Assembly (NCBI GenBank): GCA_963989385.1 | Contig: OZ022506.1 | Location: forward strand, 11,179,841-11,243,840 | Direction of reading: 5' to 3' | Source of the DNA: Ctena decussata | Taxonomy: Eukaryota > Mollusca > Bivalvia > Lucinida > Lucinidae | Length of the DNA: 64,000 bases | Shown here: positions 23,608-33,612 of the stretch, one piece after another | How the letters are laid out: every line of letters starts with the position of its first letter | Position numbering within the stretch: position 1 is the stretch's first letter | Made by a program: the position numbers and the translations under genes | Notes under the pieces: generated by a model | What the model was told of the DNA's origin: nothing | Databases searched by the model: none | What the model saw: only the letters and a program-made list of their open reading frames with translations

Positions 23608-24033
23608 TTATTTCATTGTTTTTAACTCCAGCTTGTTCCCTGTCTGTCTGTTGATATCTTCTTTAGCTTCACTACGTCTATGACATTTCTGACCCCCAGA
23701 ATCATTCTTTGTCCGTCTGGAACGTCTTAACTGTTTATTCTTCTTGTGTATGTATCCTTTGAGTTTGTGTTGCTTTTCTTTCTCCTCACGACATAATGAA
23801 CGAATTTCTGCTCTGCATAGTCGGCAATACTTTAAAGGTCTACCCTCTCTGAGCCTTTTGTCCAAAGCAGTTGACAATCGTTTCATGAGGTATCGAATCT
23901 GTCCAAAGGTAGAAGGATTTCTTTTTCTTTTTTGTACAACAGGAATGACAGGCAAGCCTGAAGATTCACAAGTTAGCCCACAGTGTGCTTTTGTTAGGTT
24001 ATTGGAACTACCAGACATTCTGCTTTCTCTCAA
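23608..24033 (-). CDS. Mini-Polinton gene 2: highly basic 141-residue protein
   Basis: About 39 of 141 residues are Lys or Arg (28%), spread along the chain with clusters KRKR (35-38), KRLSTALDKRLREGR (51-65) and RRSRR (103-107). A Cys cluster, C70-x2-C73-x7-C81, could bind a metal. Small very basic proteins are a common design for genome-condensing or core proteins of DNA viruses and virus-like elements, so a DNA-packaging role is a reasonable inference and no more. A TATAAATA box lies about 47 bp upstream (24073-24080). It sits between the zinc-finger gene and the penton-like gene, in the same orientation, with 68 bp to the latter's stop. No named homologue is recognised. Confidence 0.7.
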   Translation of the reverse strand: MRESRMSGSSNNLTKAHCGLTCESSGLPVIPVVQKRKRNPSTFGQIRYLMKRLSTALDKRLREGRPLKYCRLCRAEIRSLCREEKEKQHKLKGYIHKKNKQLRRSRRTKNDSGGQKCHRRSEAKEDINRQTGNKLELKTMK

Positions 24034-24072
24034 GATTTTACTTGAAATGGTGACGTTTGTAACAGTGTGTTG

Positions 24073-24080
24073 TATTTATA
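24073..24080 (-). promoter_or_regulatory. TATA box of mini-Polinton gene 2
   Basis: TATAAATA on the minus strand, 40-47 bp before the ATG at 24033. It lies in the 68-bp gap after the penton-like gene's stop codon at 24102. Confidence 0.55.
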
Positions 24081-24101
24081 CTTATTTTGTATTTCTTTTT
24101 T

Positions 24102-24944
24102 TTATTTAATTCGCCGCCTGAAATGTAACTTAATTAAAGTCTTTCCAGAGCTGAACTGAATATTTTTACCGGTATCACCTTTGATACTGATATGAACTTG
24201 ATCAATATAAGATTTTCCCACTGGAACGTAGTGCATGTTGACAAATTCTTTGTGTGACTGCTGAGAGCGTTTTGAATTCTCAAATGGTACAACTCTCAAA
24301 ATAGGGGCCGTCACGTCACCAAGGTATGTATAATCAACTACATCTGAGTACACGTACAAGCGATTATGCAATATATTTAGGTCTACTCCATATTTGAAAG
24401 CATATGATTCGTTTCCAATGGGGTTTTCTGACATATCCGGATTAACTCCAAGAGCTTGTCCAAGTGAAGCTGGAAAGCGAATCCTGACCTGGTTTGGATT
24501 TTGTGCAACAACTTTTAGACGATTTGTGCTTTTAACATAAGTAATGCTGATAGAAGCATTTATTTGTTTCATTAAAGATCCATGTTTTGTATCTATAACA
24601 GATTGCATCTCATCCACCAAATGCTGTGGAGAGTTGTAATTTCCTTCAGGAAGAAATAATTTATATTCATGACAGCCCTCTCCACTAGCACACAAATCCT
24701 TTGTGGTATCTATTCCTTGAGCATTTAATACCGCTTGGTCCAGAAATGACAAAAAGAAAAAGTTATTGTTTTCTGAAATATTATTGACTCGAGATGGTGT
24801 AATTAATTCCACCAAAGCAACTTCCCACTTTTCGCTTTCGATATTTATCGGGTGATCTAGTCTCACAGTAAAAGAGCTTTGTGTGTTTTGAGGGAAAGTT
24901 TTCAGAGAACCATCGCTCAGAAGTGTCAGATAGAAGTCCTTCAT
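24102..24944 (-). CDS. Mini-Polinton gene 3: penton/minor-capsid-like protein, 280 residues
   Basis: The protein begins MKDFYLTLLSDGSLKTFPQN and continues with a beta-rich pattern: KWEVALVEL (residues 38-46), an LPEGNY turn near 100, a long mixed segment, then RLYVYSDVVDYTYLGDV and APILRVVPF (195-220). It ends with YVPVGKSYIDQVHISI, DTGKNI-F and KLHFRRR. This arrangement fits the PY-type minor capsid (penton) family of Polinton/adintovirus-like elements, predicted to adopt a single jelly roll at capsid vertices; related stand-alone genes are widespread in invertebrate genomes. The assignment rests on pattern recognition, not a search. The frame is complete. A TATATAAG box lies about 115-120 bp upstream, a longer leader than for the other two genes. 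With no major capsid gene in the element, capsids would need proteins from elsewhere. Confidence 0.7.
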   Translation of the reverse strand: MKDFYLTLLSDGSLKTFPQNTQSSFTVRLDHPINIESEKWEVALVELITPSRVNNISENNNFFFLSFLDQAVLNAQGIDTTKDLCASGEGCHEYKLFLPEGNYNSPQHLVDEMQSVIDTKHGSLMKQINASISITYVKSTNRLKVVAQNPNQVRIRFPASLGQALGVNPDMSENPIGNESYAFKYGVDLNILHNRLYVYSDVVDYTYLGDVTAPILRVVPFENSKRSQQSHKEFVNMHYVPVGKSYIDQVHISIKGDTGKNIQFSSGKTLIKLHFRRRIK

Positions 24945-25057
24945 GATCAGGAGATGAATTATAACTCATCAAAATATCTTAAACTGCTTTGTTTTTTTCT
25001 CTTGCTTTTTACTTCTCTCTGTTCAAAACTAGAATGAATTCATATCTGAACATCACA

Positions 25058-25065
25058 CTTATATA
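25058..25065 (-). promoter_or_regulatory. TATA-like box of mini-Polinton gene 3
   Basis: TATATAAG on the minus strand, about 115-120 bp before the ATG at 24944. The greater distance leaves open a longer leader or a different true start site. Confidence 0.4.
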
Positions 25066-25909
25066 CCGGATAGCATTTTGAGTTTCATATATTATTTCAC
25101 ACAATTCTCATCAAAATTATAGTGCCACAAAAATGCAATCTTTATTTCTTGCATGCCAGTAAAGACAAAAATATGCACTTAAAAATTTAGCAAGAAGAGT
25201 GTGCTGTACAGCACCATTTCTTCCCCGGTCGGTTACCCTATGCCTGGGAAGCCCTGGCGATTTGAAGCCATATCTACATGATCACAAGTCCTGAATGTCG
25301 CTATGGACCAGAGACCTGCCAGCGGAGGTACCTTTTACGGAACCATGGATGTTCCGACCCCTTAAGCCATAAGGCTTCTACTGTTTCACATGTAATCGAT
25401 AGACTTCGCATCTGCGGGCCCAGGCGGTATAACCGTTGTGCACACCAGTTCCAGTCCAGTGGTGACCGGCAAACCAGCAATATTAATATGCGAGTTTCCA
25501 ATATATATACCTAAACATAAACCAGTTTACTTGAGACAAGATTGAACATTTGCATCTCATGTATATGTTATTTGAATTAAGGTCATGTTACTATTTATAG
25601 TAACACATTTCAAAATATAAAAATTAATTAGAGAATAATAAAATCTACATTTTGGTGTTTATTTTATCAAAATCGGCCGAAAAATAACAAAGTTATTCAA
25701 TTTTTTCATATTATGGTGTTATTATAAGGGAGGTAAATCTGTATTGACTTTGTTAATTCTATAAATAGATTATACAAGTAGTAGCTTTCAGAAAAATGAT
25801 ACAAATGAAAAGTGAATACCTGTATGTATGTATCACTTCAGTTATGAGTATATTTTGTGTTAACTACTAGCTCTAAAATAAAAAGAAGCATGTTTTGCCA
25901 GGCATGTGC
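25066..25909. other. Non-coding interior of the mini-Polinton
   Basis: AT-rich DNA apart from a GC-richer block at 25220-25500 that is open in two opposing frames (78 and 66 codons) but resembles no protein. No polymerase, integrase or ATPase motif seen. Confidence 0.5.
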
Positions 25910-26440
25910 ACTGCGCATGCGCGGAATTTGGAGGGTAAGAAACCTGTAATAACTCCAGATTGCCTTGATGAATTTTCATAATTCTTTTTTAATTGGAAAG
26001 AACAGGTCAAGGCCTACCAAATACAATTAAAATAAATTGTCACACTGCGCATGCGCGGAATTTGGAGGGTAAGAAAACTGTAATAACTCCAGATTGCCTT
26101 GATGGATTTTCATAATTCTTTTTTTATTGGAAAGAACAAGTCAAAACCTACCAAATACTTTTAAAATAAATTGTCACACTGCGCATGCGCGGAATTTGGA
26201 GGGTAAGAAAACTGTAATAACTCCAGATTGCCTTGATGGATTTTCATAATTCTTTTTTTATTGGAAAGAACAAGTCAAAACCTACCAAATACTTTTAAAA
26301 TAAATTGTCACACTGCGCATGCGCGGAATATGGAGGGTAAGAAAACTGTAATAACTCCAAATTGCCTCAATGGATTTTCATTTTTTTTCTTTTATTGGAA
26401 AGAACAAGTCAACACCTACCAAATTTTGTTTCAAAATAAT
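25910..26440. repeat. Four 134-bp tandem repeats inside the mini-Polinton, each with an NRF-1-like site
   Basis: Units start at 25910, 26044, 26178 and 26312 with ACTGCGCATGCGCGGAAT, an exact period of 134 bp, each continuing GGAGGGTAAGAAAACTGTAA. TGCGCATGCGC matches the palindromic consensus bound by NRF-1-family factors. Units differ by only a few bases. They lie between the penton-like gene's promoter and the right terminal repeat. Confidence 0.85.
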
Positions 26441-26537
26441 AAACCACAATATTCATGTACAGAATAGAAGGTAGGAATATGATATAACTCAGAATTAGGA
26501 TGTATGAGGAACAAGTGAACCCCTGGGCAGTTGGCAT

Positions 26538-27418
26538 TGTAACAGTGAGGTTTTGAGATGCATTGTGTCAGTCTGTCAGAAATGGGACAGGGTAAGCCGA
26601 TTTGTCTAATGTGTAGATGTGGACATGTGGAAACTCCACATTGTGGATCCACATCATCCACATAACCTCCACATTGCATACACATCAAGTCCACATCATC
26701 CACATCAGCTCCACAATTTCAATGTGGATATGTGGACCTTCCACTTGACATCCACATCAGCTCCACAATTTCAATGTGGATATGTGGACCTTCCACTTGA
26801 CATCCACATAGGCTCCACAATTTCAATGTGGATATGTGGACCTTCCACTAGATACCCACAAGTTCAATCACACTGGGAGCAGAGATCTTCTCGTCATCAA
26901 ATGTAGTAGTCAGGCTTTAGAAGGCTAGTAAGAAATAAATTTCAGTCCAGAACATTAAAATCTTGAGATACAAGATTTTATAATCCCCAAGAACAAGTAC
27001 TGACGCTATAGAGTTATGCCTCTGGTATAGTGAGCCCCTGAGATACAGGGTCAAGAGACTGATAGCAGACGCATATTACTGTAAAGCCTCAGAAATTGAA
27101 CAGAATGAACAAGAGTATGCCACAGCAACTTACACCATCAACTGACGCTATAGAGTTATGCCTCTGGTATAGTGAGGTCTTGAGATACAGGGCCAAGAGA
27201 CTCATAGCAGACGCATATTACTCTATAGCCTCTTAAGACATCTCCTATGCCATATTACATAGACTTTTACTCTTGAAAAAGACTAAGTTATTTCAAACTA
27301 GCCTTTTCAAGCTTACTAAAGCGATGTCATCTATGGCCACGCCCGGCCCAAGACTGCCCCAGGTTGCGGACTTAGTCTCCGGACGGGCGTGGCCATAGTG
27401 GCGTCCTTTACTACTACT
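26538..27418. repeat. Right terminal inverted repeat of the mini-Polinton (881 bp)
   Basis: Inverted partner of 21467-22344. It ends ...CCTTTACTACTACT at 27418, one AGT unit longer than the left end, followed by the GTAATG target duplication. Confidence 0.9.
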
Positions 27419-27568
27419 GTAATGCAAACAGTTTTGGCCATTTCTTGGAGCAGAAACTTGCCAACCTTATCATTTCTGTCGGCAACGTAAATGAATATTA
27501 AATATGAGCAGAGCTGAAGACAGTTACATATTGTATCATTGAATGACATAGAAGAGAAAAAAATAATT

Positions 27569-27804
27569 TAGCCGCGACACGAGAAAACCAACAAAGTGGT
27601 TGTGTGCCTAGCGCAGACTCAGATCGGCCTGGGCATCCGCCCAGTTTGATCAGACTGTTCGCTAAACCCTTAAAGGGTAGTCAAGGGACTAAGCTACCTT
27701 CATGCGGCCAGCGAAGACTCTGATCAGACTGGGCGAATGCCCAGGCTGATCTGAGTCTGCGCAGGACGCAGAACCACATGGTTGGTTTTGTCGTGTCGCG
27801 GCTC
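27569..27804. mobile_element. 236-bp MITE, copy A (TSD AATT)
   Basis: Ends (G/T)AGCCGCGACACGAGAAAAC and its complement, whole body nearly palindromic (CAGACTCAGATC...GCCTGGGCATCCGCCCAG mirrored). Flanked by AATT at 27565-27568 and 27805-27808. Exactly 236 bp, as are copies at 38365 and 56483. Confidence 0.85.
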
Positions 27805-28616
27805 AATTATATTATAAAGAAAAAGGAAACACAGGGCAAACGATAGAAGTCACACTTATCCTGGTCATATTGGTCCGTTTGGAGCAATATGATCTGTAGC
27901 TTCTGTACTTGATGATTTTCTTTTAGTTTTCTTTTTCTTCTTTACCCTTTGCTTGTTTGCTTGTCGTTACATGAATATATATGTAATACTTTGAGCCATG
28001 TTGCTCAGCTCATGTACTTGATTGAAAGTTGGTTGCTCTAGTTAGCCAGTTGTCAGTTTCCTTTTGCATCCTGATACATGTATTTGGTAAGTACCTCACT
28101 ATCATTTCTAGCTATAAGCTTGGATTTATCCTTGCAAATTCTTGTCAAAAGACAATGAGTGAATTTCCTGGTTGGACTGCTTCATTTGAAATAGGCTAAT
28201 CAGGATCTGCACTAGTTTTCAGAGCCAAAAGTTGGGTCTTGTATATGGCTTCCGTTGGGCCTTCCATCCATATATATATCTGCTAGTTTAGAAGCAGCCT
28301 GATAGAGCTCTTTCTATGGAAATTTTCATACGCGAATTAAGTTGTGAAAGGAAGGTAATGCAAACAGGAAGTTATTGCCATTAAGCAATGCAAGGGAGGT
28401 AATGCATACAGGATTGTCATGGAATGAGCTATTGAGTGCATGATATAGATCGTTGGTCCAAACTGATATTATTCTGGAAATGGAATGAAATTCTAGAGCT
28501 ATATTTCGTTATTATTATTCATGCTACTTTTACAGTGTACTCTTGTAAACATTTTCGAAATTGGGCGAGTCTATTGTTGCATGGTGATTATACTTAAGTT
28601 ACTGCGGCTAGTAGAT
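27805..28616. other. Non-coding stretch with host repeat
   Basis: Contains AAGGAAGGTAATGCAAACAG at 28348-28367, identical to the sequence obtained by joining the two flanks of the mini-Polinton with one GTAATG. No gene is seen. Confidence 0.5.
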
Positions 28617-30144
28617 CCAGGGTGGGCAATAACGTGATACGCAAAAGGTAATCTCACATTTTTGCATTGTTTTTTGTCATCGATTCGAGGTAAGTATTAT
28701 AAAATTTTTCCATATTTATGATCGATTTCAGACATGATACGTATCGCAGAGTACCTGTCTTTAAGCACCGTCCACCAATATGTTTACTTCTCCCTGGAAA
28801 CCTGTAGTTTGCTGGAAAATCACTCCACAGTGGGTCTGTACGAATTGGTAGGACTCACACTTTGTCACACCATGCCGTTTATTAAAGGTGTTTAGCCAAA
28901 GTTTTCATTCTGCAACCGATTTATGCAAAGAGACCAGTACCATTACTACAAGAAAGTTTTTATGCAGCTATTCTAGTATGACTTTGCCGATATTAGCAGA
29001 GAAAAAGAGGGAAACGGGCATTGCTAGGAGTCACACTGTGTGATAGCAGTCACACTGAAGCTAAAGCTGAACGGAGGGTAGGATTCACACTTGTACTAGA
29101 AACTTCATTAAGCGACTAGCTGAATAGTCAATTATTGCATAAAAACCATGCTGCGCGATATTTAAAGGTAATTAAATCTATGTTTTAGCAATGGATCCTG
29201 CGATTTTACGTCCTTTTTAACAGTATTTCAGTCATATCCAGATAATGGGCGGGTGATAATGTAAAGCTGTGTGTAATGGAGTCCCGTTTACGGTTGGAAA
29301 GAACAGTTTCGCCATTGTAAATGACCGCGATCTGCCATGTTTAATTAAATAAATCATAACTGAGTTTCATATAAAAACGTTTTAAGAAGTATTTTGGTCA
29401 TTTCACTTTCAATTTCATAAGCTTCAATAAACTAGTGAAAAAACAATGTACAAGAGTGGAGTCCAATTCATTATCCCGCTTTTATTTTAAATATCTCGAC
29501 GGGAAGCCAGTAAAAGAAATCGTCTTTTGAATAAACTGGTCCCCAATAGTTTCATTAATATTTATGACAACTGGTAAGATATAGTCTTTCGTGGGCTCTG
29601 ATTGGTCCGCCAGTCATATGCCATATAACAAATCGAGTCCTTTCGGGTTTTCTCCAGCTGATAATCCACTGTTTACCATTAGTCACCTGGCCATGTGATT
29701 TGCTAGATTGGTCCATTTAAAATTATAACGGATCTACGTCATGACGCGTCATGTCTACTCTTCAATGACATGACAGCGTGATTATGTTTAAAAAAATGTT
29801 TTTGTCAAAGAAAACATTACATGCATTATGATATCAAATGTAATATCTCCCAAGTAATATTCATGATGTTATAGTTACCACGTTATCAGAGTACTGCACA
29901 TTTCGCACGAGCGAAGCGCATTATTGGTCAAGCGAAACCAGTGTTATAGACACTATTAATGAATGAACTACCGTACATACCTGTAAATATTCTATAGCTC
30001 GCTAGGATATATGTGTCCAAACTCGAAGAGAGGAGAGTTAATTAATGGTGATATTCAGGGGTTAATTAAAACAAAAGATTATAATCAATGTTAAGTTCAG
30101 GTTTGAAAAAAAAAAAATTCAGGTACAGGCTCAATATATATGTG
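28617..30144. other. Non-coding left part of the 8.6-kb interval
   Basis: AT-rich sequence with three ATTGGTC motifs (29599, 29711, 29922) and repeated CACACT-type motifs near 28850-29080. No coding exon is visible. Confidence 0.4.
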
Positions 30145-30760
30145 TTAAGGTGGTGATTTATGGTAAATGTAAAAATCTGCATAAAACCATAAAAAAGTAA
30201 CGTATCTCCCTGAAAGTTAGCAAACTTCATATCTTTGTTGTTCTTTACTGTTTAGAATACAAAATAGACGTACATGCTGCATAAAAAAGTGTTTTTATAA
30301 GGAAAGATCAAAGGGTAATTTTCTGCGAATAAATCTGAAAAAATAATATCGTTATTGAAAATTTACGTAATGCTGAAGGTGCATTATTGCATAATAAAGA
30401 GCGTCCTAGCAATTATTTATTCCAAGTCTTTCTCAAATTGTAATATAGACCAGATGAAAACGGTAGCTTTTTCTCAAATGTTCAACATGTACAAAGTAAA
30501 TGTACACTGGACGCATTTATTAAATATAGGGTAGGCAAGCATACCTATGTTAACACCTACAATATAAATAATACATTACTGACATGATCAGTGGTGTGTA
30601 GATGAAATTGATCAACCTTGTTAAAATAGTATCACCTGTCTCACCTGTGTGTTTTGAAAAAAAAATTTGGACACAGACTGCATCTTTTTTCATCTGCTCA
30701 GCCTGATAATGTGTGAAAGAGTTTGAAAAAATAATTGCTAGGACGCTCTCCATTATGCAA

Positions 30761-33321
30761 CAAGTAGCCCAAAGGGCAACAATTGCTCACCTGAGAGACA
30801 TTGTAAACCTATAGGGATATTTAAGATGCTCAAGGGCAGCTAACTCCACAGTCAGTGGTCCAATCAGGCTGAAAATTAAACTCATCCAAAACATTATGTA
30901 TGCCCTCATTTAATATATGCAACTTTAAAAAGTATCCGATCAAGAGCACAATAGACAGAGCTGTCAAGGGCAGCTAGCTTCGTAGTGGTTGGCCTGATCT
31001 AGCCAAAATTTGAACTTGTTTAAGATATTATGCATTTCCTCATTACATGCAAGTTTGAAAAGGATCACATCAGTAGAAACCTAGAAAAAGTGGCGACATT
31101 GATTTTTTGGATGCTCAGGGCAGGTACTCCATAGTCAGTGGTGGGATCTAGCCGAAATGCTAACGAATCCAAGCTTTTATGCATATCCTCATTACCTGCA
31201 AGTATGAAGAGGATCCGATGAAAAATGAAAATGTGATGACGTTGTTTTCTCAATTATAAGACTATGGGATTTTTTTCAAACGCTCAAGGGCAGCTAACTC
31301 CGTAGTCTGTGCTCGAATCCGGCCAAATTTCGAATTCATTCAAGCTCTTATGTATGCCATCATTACCTGCAAGTATGATAAGGATCAAATCAAAAACCTT
31401 GATTGCAGCACCCTGAAAGTCAAACTTGCTCGAGATATTGTCATGCCCTACATTTGTGTGAATTTATTTTAAAATCCGTTGAGAAATGTAGGCACTAGAG
31501 CGATTACAAAGTTTTTCTAAAAATAGCCACAGTGACCTTGACCTTGGGCACAGCATCCTGAAAGTTGAACTTGCTTGAGATATTGTCATACCCTACATTT
31601 GTGTCAAGTTATTTCAAAATCCATGGAGAAATGAAGGTGCTAGGGCGATGACAAAGTTTTTCTAAAAATAGCCACAGTGACCTTGACCTTGGGCGCAGCA
31701 CCCTGAAAGTCGAACTTGCTCGAAATATTGTCATGCCCTACATTTGTGTGAATTTATTTTAAAATCCATTGAGAAATGTAGGTGCTAGAGCGCTGACAAA
31801 GTTTTTCTAAAAATAGCCACAGTGACCTTGACCTTGGGCGCAGCATCCTGGAAGTCAAACTTGTTTGAGATATTGTCATGCCCTACATTTGTGTGAAGTT
31901 GATTTAAAATCCGTTGAGAAATGTAGGCGCTAGAGCGATGACCAAGTTTTTCTAAAAATAGCCACAGTGACCTTGACCTTGATTGCAGCACCCTGAAAGT
32001 CAAACTTGTTCGAGATATTGTCATGCCCTACATTTGTGTGAATTTATTTTAAAATCCGTTGAGAAATGTAGGCGCTAGAGCGATGACAAAGTTTTTCTAA
32101 AAACAGCCACAGTGACCTTGACCTTGGGCACAGCACCCTGGAAGTCAAACTTGTTTGAGATATTGTCATGCCCTACATTTGGGTGAATTTGATTTAAAAT
32201 CTGCTGAAAAATGTAGGCGCTAGAGCGATGACAAAGATTTTCTAAAAATAGCCACAGTGACCTTGACCTTGGGTGCAGCACCCTGAAAGTCAAACTTGTT
32301 CGAGATATTGTCATACCCTACATTTGTGTGAATTTGATTTAAAATCTGCTGAGAAATGTAGGCGCTAGAGCGATGACAAAGATTTTCTAAAAATAGCCAC
32401 AGTGACCTTGACCTTGGGCGCAGCACCCTGAAAGTCAAACTTGCTCGAGATATTGTCATGCCCTACATTTGTGTCAAGTTATTTTAAAATCCATGGAGAA
32501 ATGTAGGTGCTAGAGCGATGACAAAGATTTTCTAAAAATAGCCACAGTGACCTTGACCTTGGGCGCAGCATCCTGAAAGGCGAACTTGCTCGAGATATTG
32601 TCATGCCCTACATTTGTCTGAAGTTATTTCAAAATCCGTTGAGAAATGTAGGCAATAGAGCGATGACAAAGTTTTTCTAAAAATATGTGATGACATTGTT
32701 TTCTCCATTATAACACTATGGGATTTTTTTCAAACGCTCAAGGGCAGCTAAGTCCGTAGTCTGTGCTCGAATCCAGCCAAATTTCAAACTCATCCAAGCT
32801 CTTATGTATGTCATCATTACCTGCAAGTATGATAAGGATCTAAGCAAAAACAGTTGAGAAAACGTGATGACGCCATTTTCCCCATTATAACCCTATGGGA
32901 TTATTTTCAAACGCTCAAGGGCAGCTAACTCCGTAGTCTGTGCTCGAATCCGACCAAATTTCGAATTCATCCAAGCTCTTGTGTATGTCATCATTACCTG
33001 CAAGTATGATAAGGATCTAATCAAAAACAGTTGAGAAAACGTGATGACGCCGTTTTCCCCATTATAACCCTATGGGGGCTATCTGTTGCCATGGAAACCA
33101 GAGTTCTGAGCTGATCGGCACCAAAACCTAATGCAGCCTTTCCCCCACCCAAATGATGCTTCAGATAAAATTTGATTGCGATCGGCCCACTGGTCTCTGA
33201 GATATTTATGTTTGAAAGTGTTGACGCACCCACTAACCCACGCACCCACGGACGCACGGACGGACGACGGCTCGACTCCCATCCTATAAGCTCACCTCTG
33301 AGCCTTCGGCTCAGGTGAGCT
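30761..33321. mobile_element. Tandem-core (pearl/Helitron-derived type) element 1
   Basis: The left end has a short hairpin (GCCCAAAGGGC at 30767) and GCTCACCTGAG; the right end has GAGCCTTCGGCTC followed by CTCAGGTGAGC, the inverted partner, then TAA. Between them lie about 180-bp repeats (AAACGCTCAAGGGCAGCTAA units) and a nine-copy 145-bp array. Such ends flanking a tandem core are the hallmark of bivalve pearl elements, later considered Helitron/Helentron-derived. AACAAG occurs on both outer sides (30759-30764, 33322-33327). It inserted into TTAA element 1. Confidence 0.75.
31398..32690. repeat. Nine-copy 145-bp tandem array
   Basis: Units with GCAGCACCCTGAAAGTC start near 31406 and recur every 145 bp to 32566. 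Each contains GAGATATTGTCATGCCCTAC, AGAAATGTAGGCGCTAGAGC and GTGACCTTGACCTT. Overlapping 79-codon frames on the minus strand are artefacts of the repeat. The same unit forms the array at 45985-46632. The array splits the 180-bp repeat block into 30800-31397 and 32690-33060. Confidence 0.9.
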
Positions 33322-33336
33322 AACAAGGTACTCATA

Positions 33337-33416
33337 GCACTACGTATATTTTCAATAATGATATTATTTTTTCAGAGCACTACGTATATTTTCAATAATG
33401 ATATTATTTTTTCAGA
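33337..33416. repeat. 40-bp perfect tandem duplication
   Basis: GCACTACGTATATTTTCAAT plus the next 20 bp is repeated immediately, at 33337 and 33377. It lies in the right arm of TTAA element 1, just outside the inserted tandem-core element. Confidence 0.85.
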
Positions 33417-33612
33417 TTTATTCGCACAAAATTACCGTTTGATCTTTCATTATAAAAAAACTTTTTAACATTAACAAATGCTGCATTTTGGGATTCTAAA
33501 TTATGAGAAACAACATAAAGAGGACATCTGCTAAGTTTTGGAAAGATCAGTGTTATTTTGAGTATTTTATGCAATTTTTTGTCTTTGTCCCAAATCAGTG
33601 ATTATCACCACC

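Larger units (their letters stand above)
21461..27424 (-). mobile_element. Three-gene mini-Polinton (Maverick-like) with 6-bp target duplication
   Basis: The element spans 21467-27418 (5952 bp). Direct GTAATG copies at 21461-21466 and 27419-27424 are the target duplication. The left terminus reads AGTAGTAAAGGACG; the right terminus is its complement with one extra AGT unit. Polinton/Maverick elements are known for 6-bp duplications, long inverted repeats and AG termini, so three independent signs agree. It encodes a zinc-finger acidic protein, a basic protein and a penton-like protein, all on the minus strand. Typical Polintons are 15-20 kb and encode DNA polymerase B, a retrovirus-like integrase, an ATPase, a protease and a major capsid protein; none is visible here. 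It is therefore a deletion derivative or a satellite-like element needing helper functions. Confidence 0.85.

Noticed and set aside
22345..26537. Hidden polymerase, integrase or ATPase in the mini-Polinton
   Set aside because: I examined the interior frames; none carries polymerase B, rve integrase or Walker A motifs, and the free space is AT-rich or tandemly repeated.
31785..32459. Three 79-codon minus-strand frames with similar sequences
   Set aside because: They recur at the 145-bp repeat period and are frame-shifted copies of the same satellite unit.
31398..32690. CRISPR-like regular array
   Set aside because: The whole 145-bp unit repeats without unique spacers, and the genome is eukaryotic.
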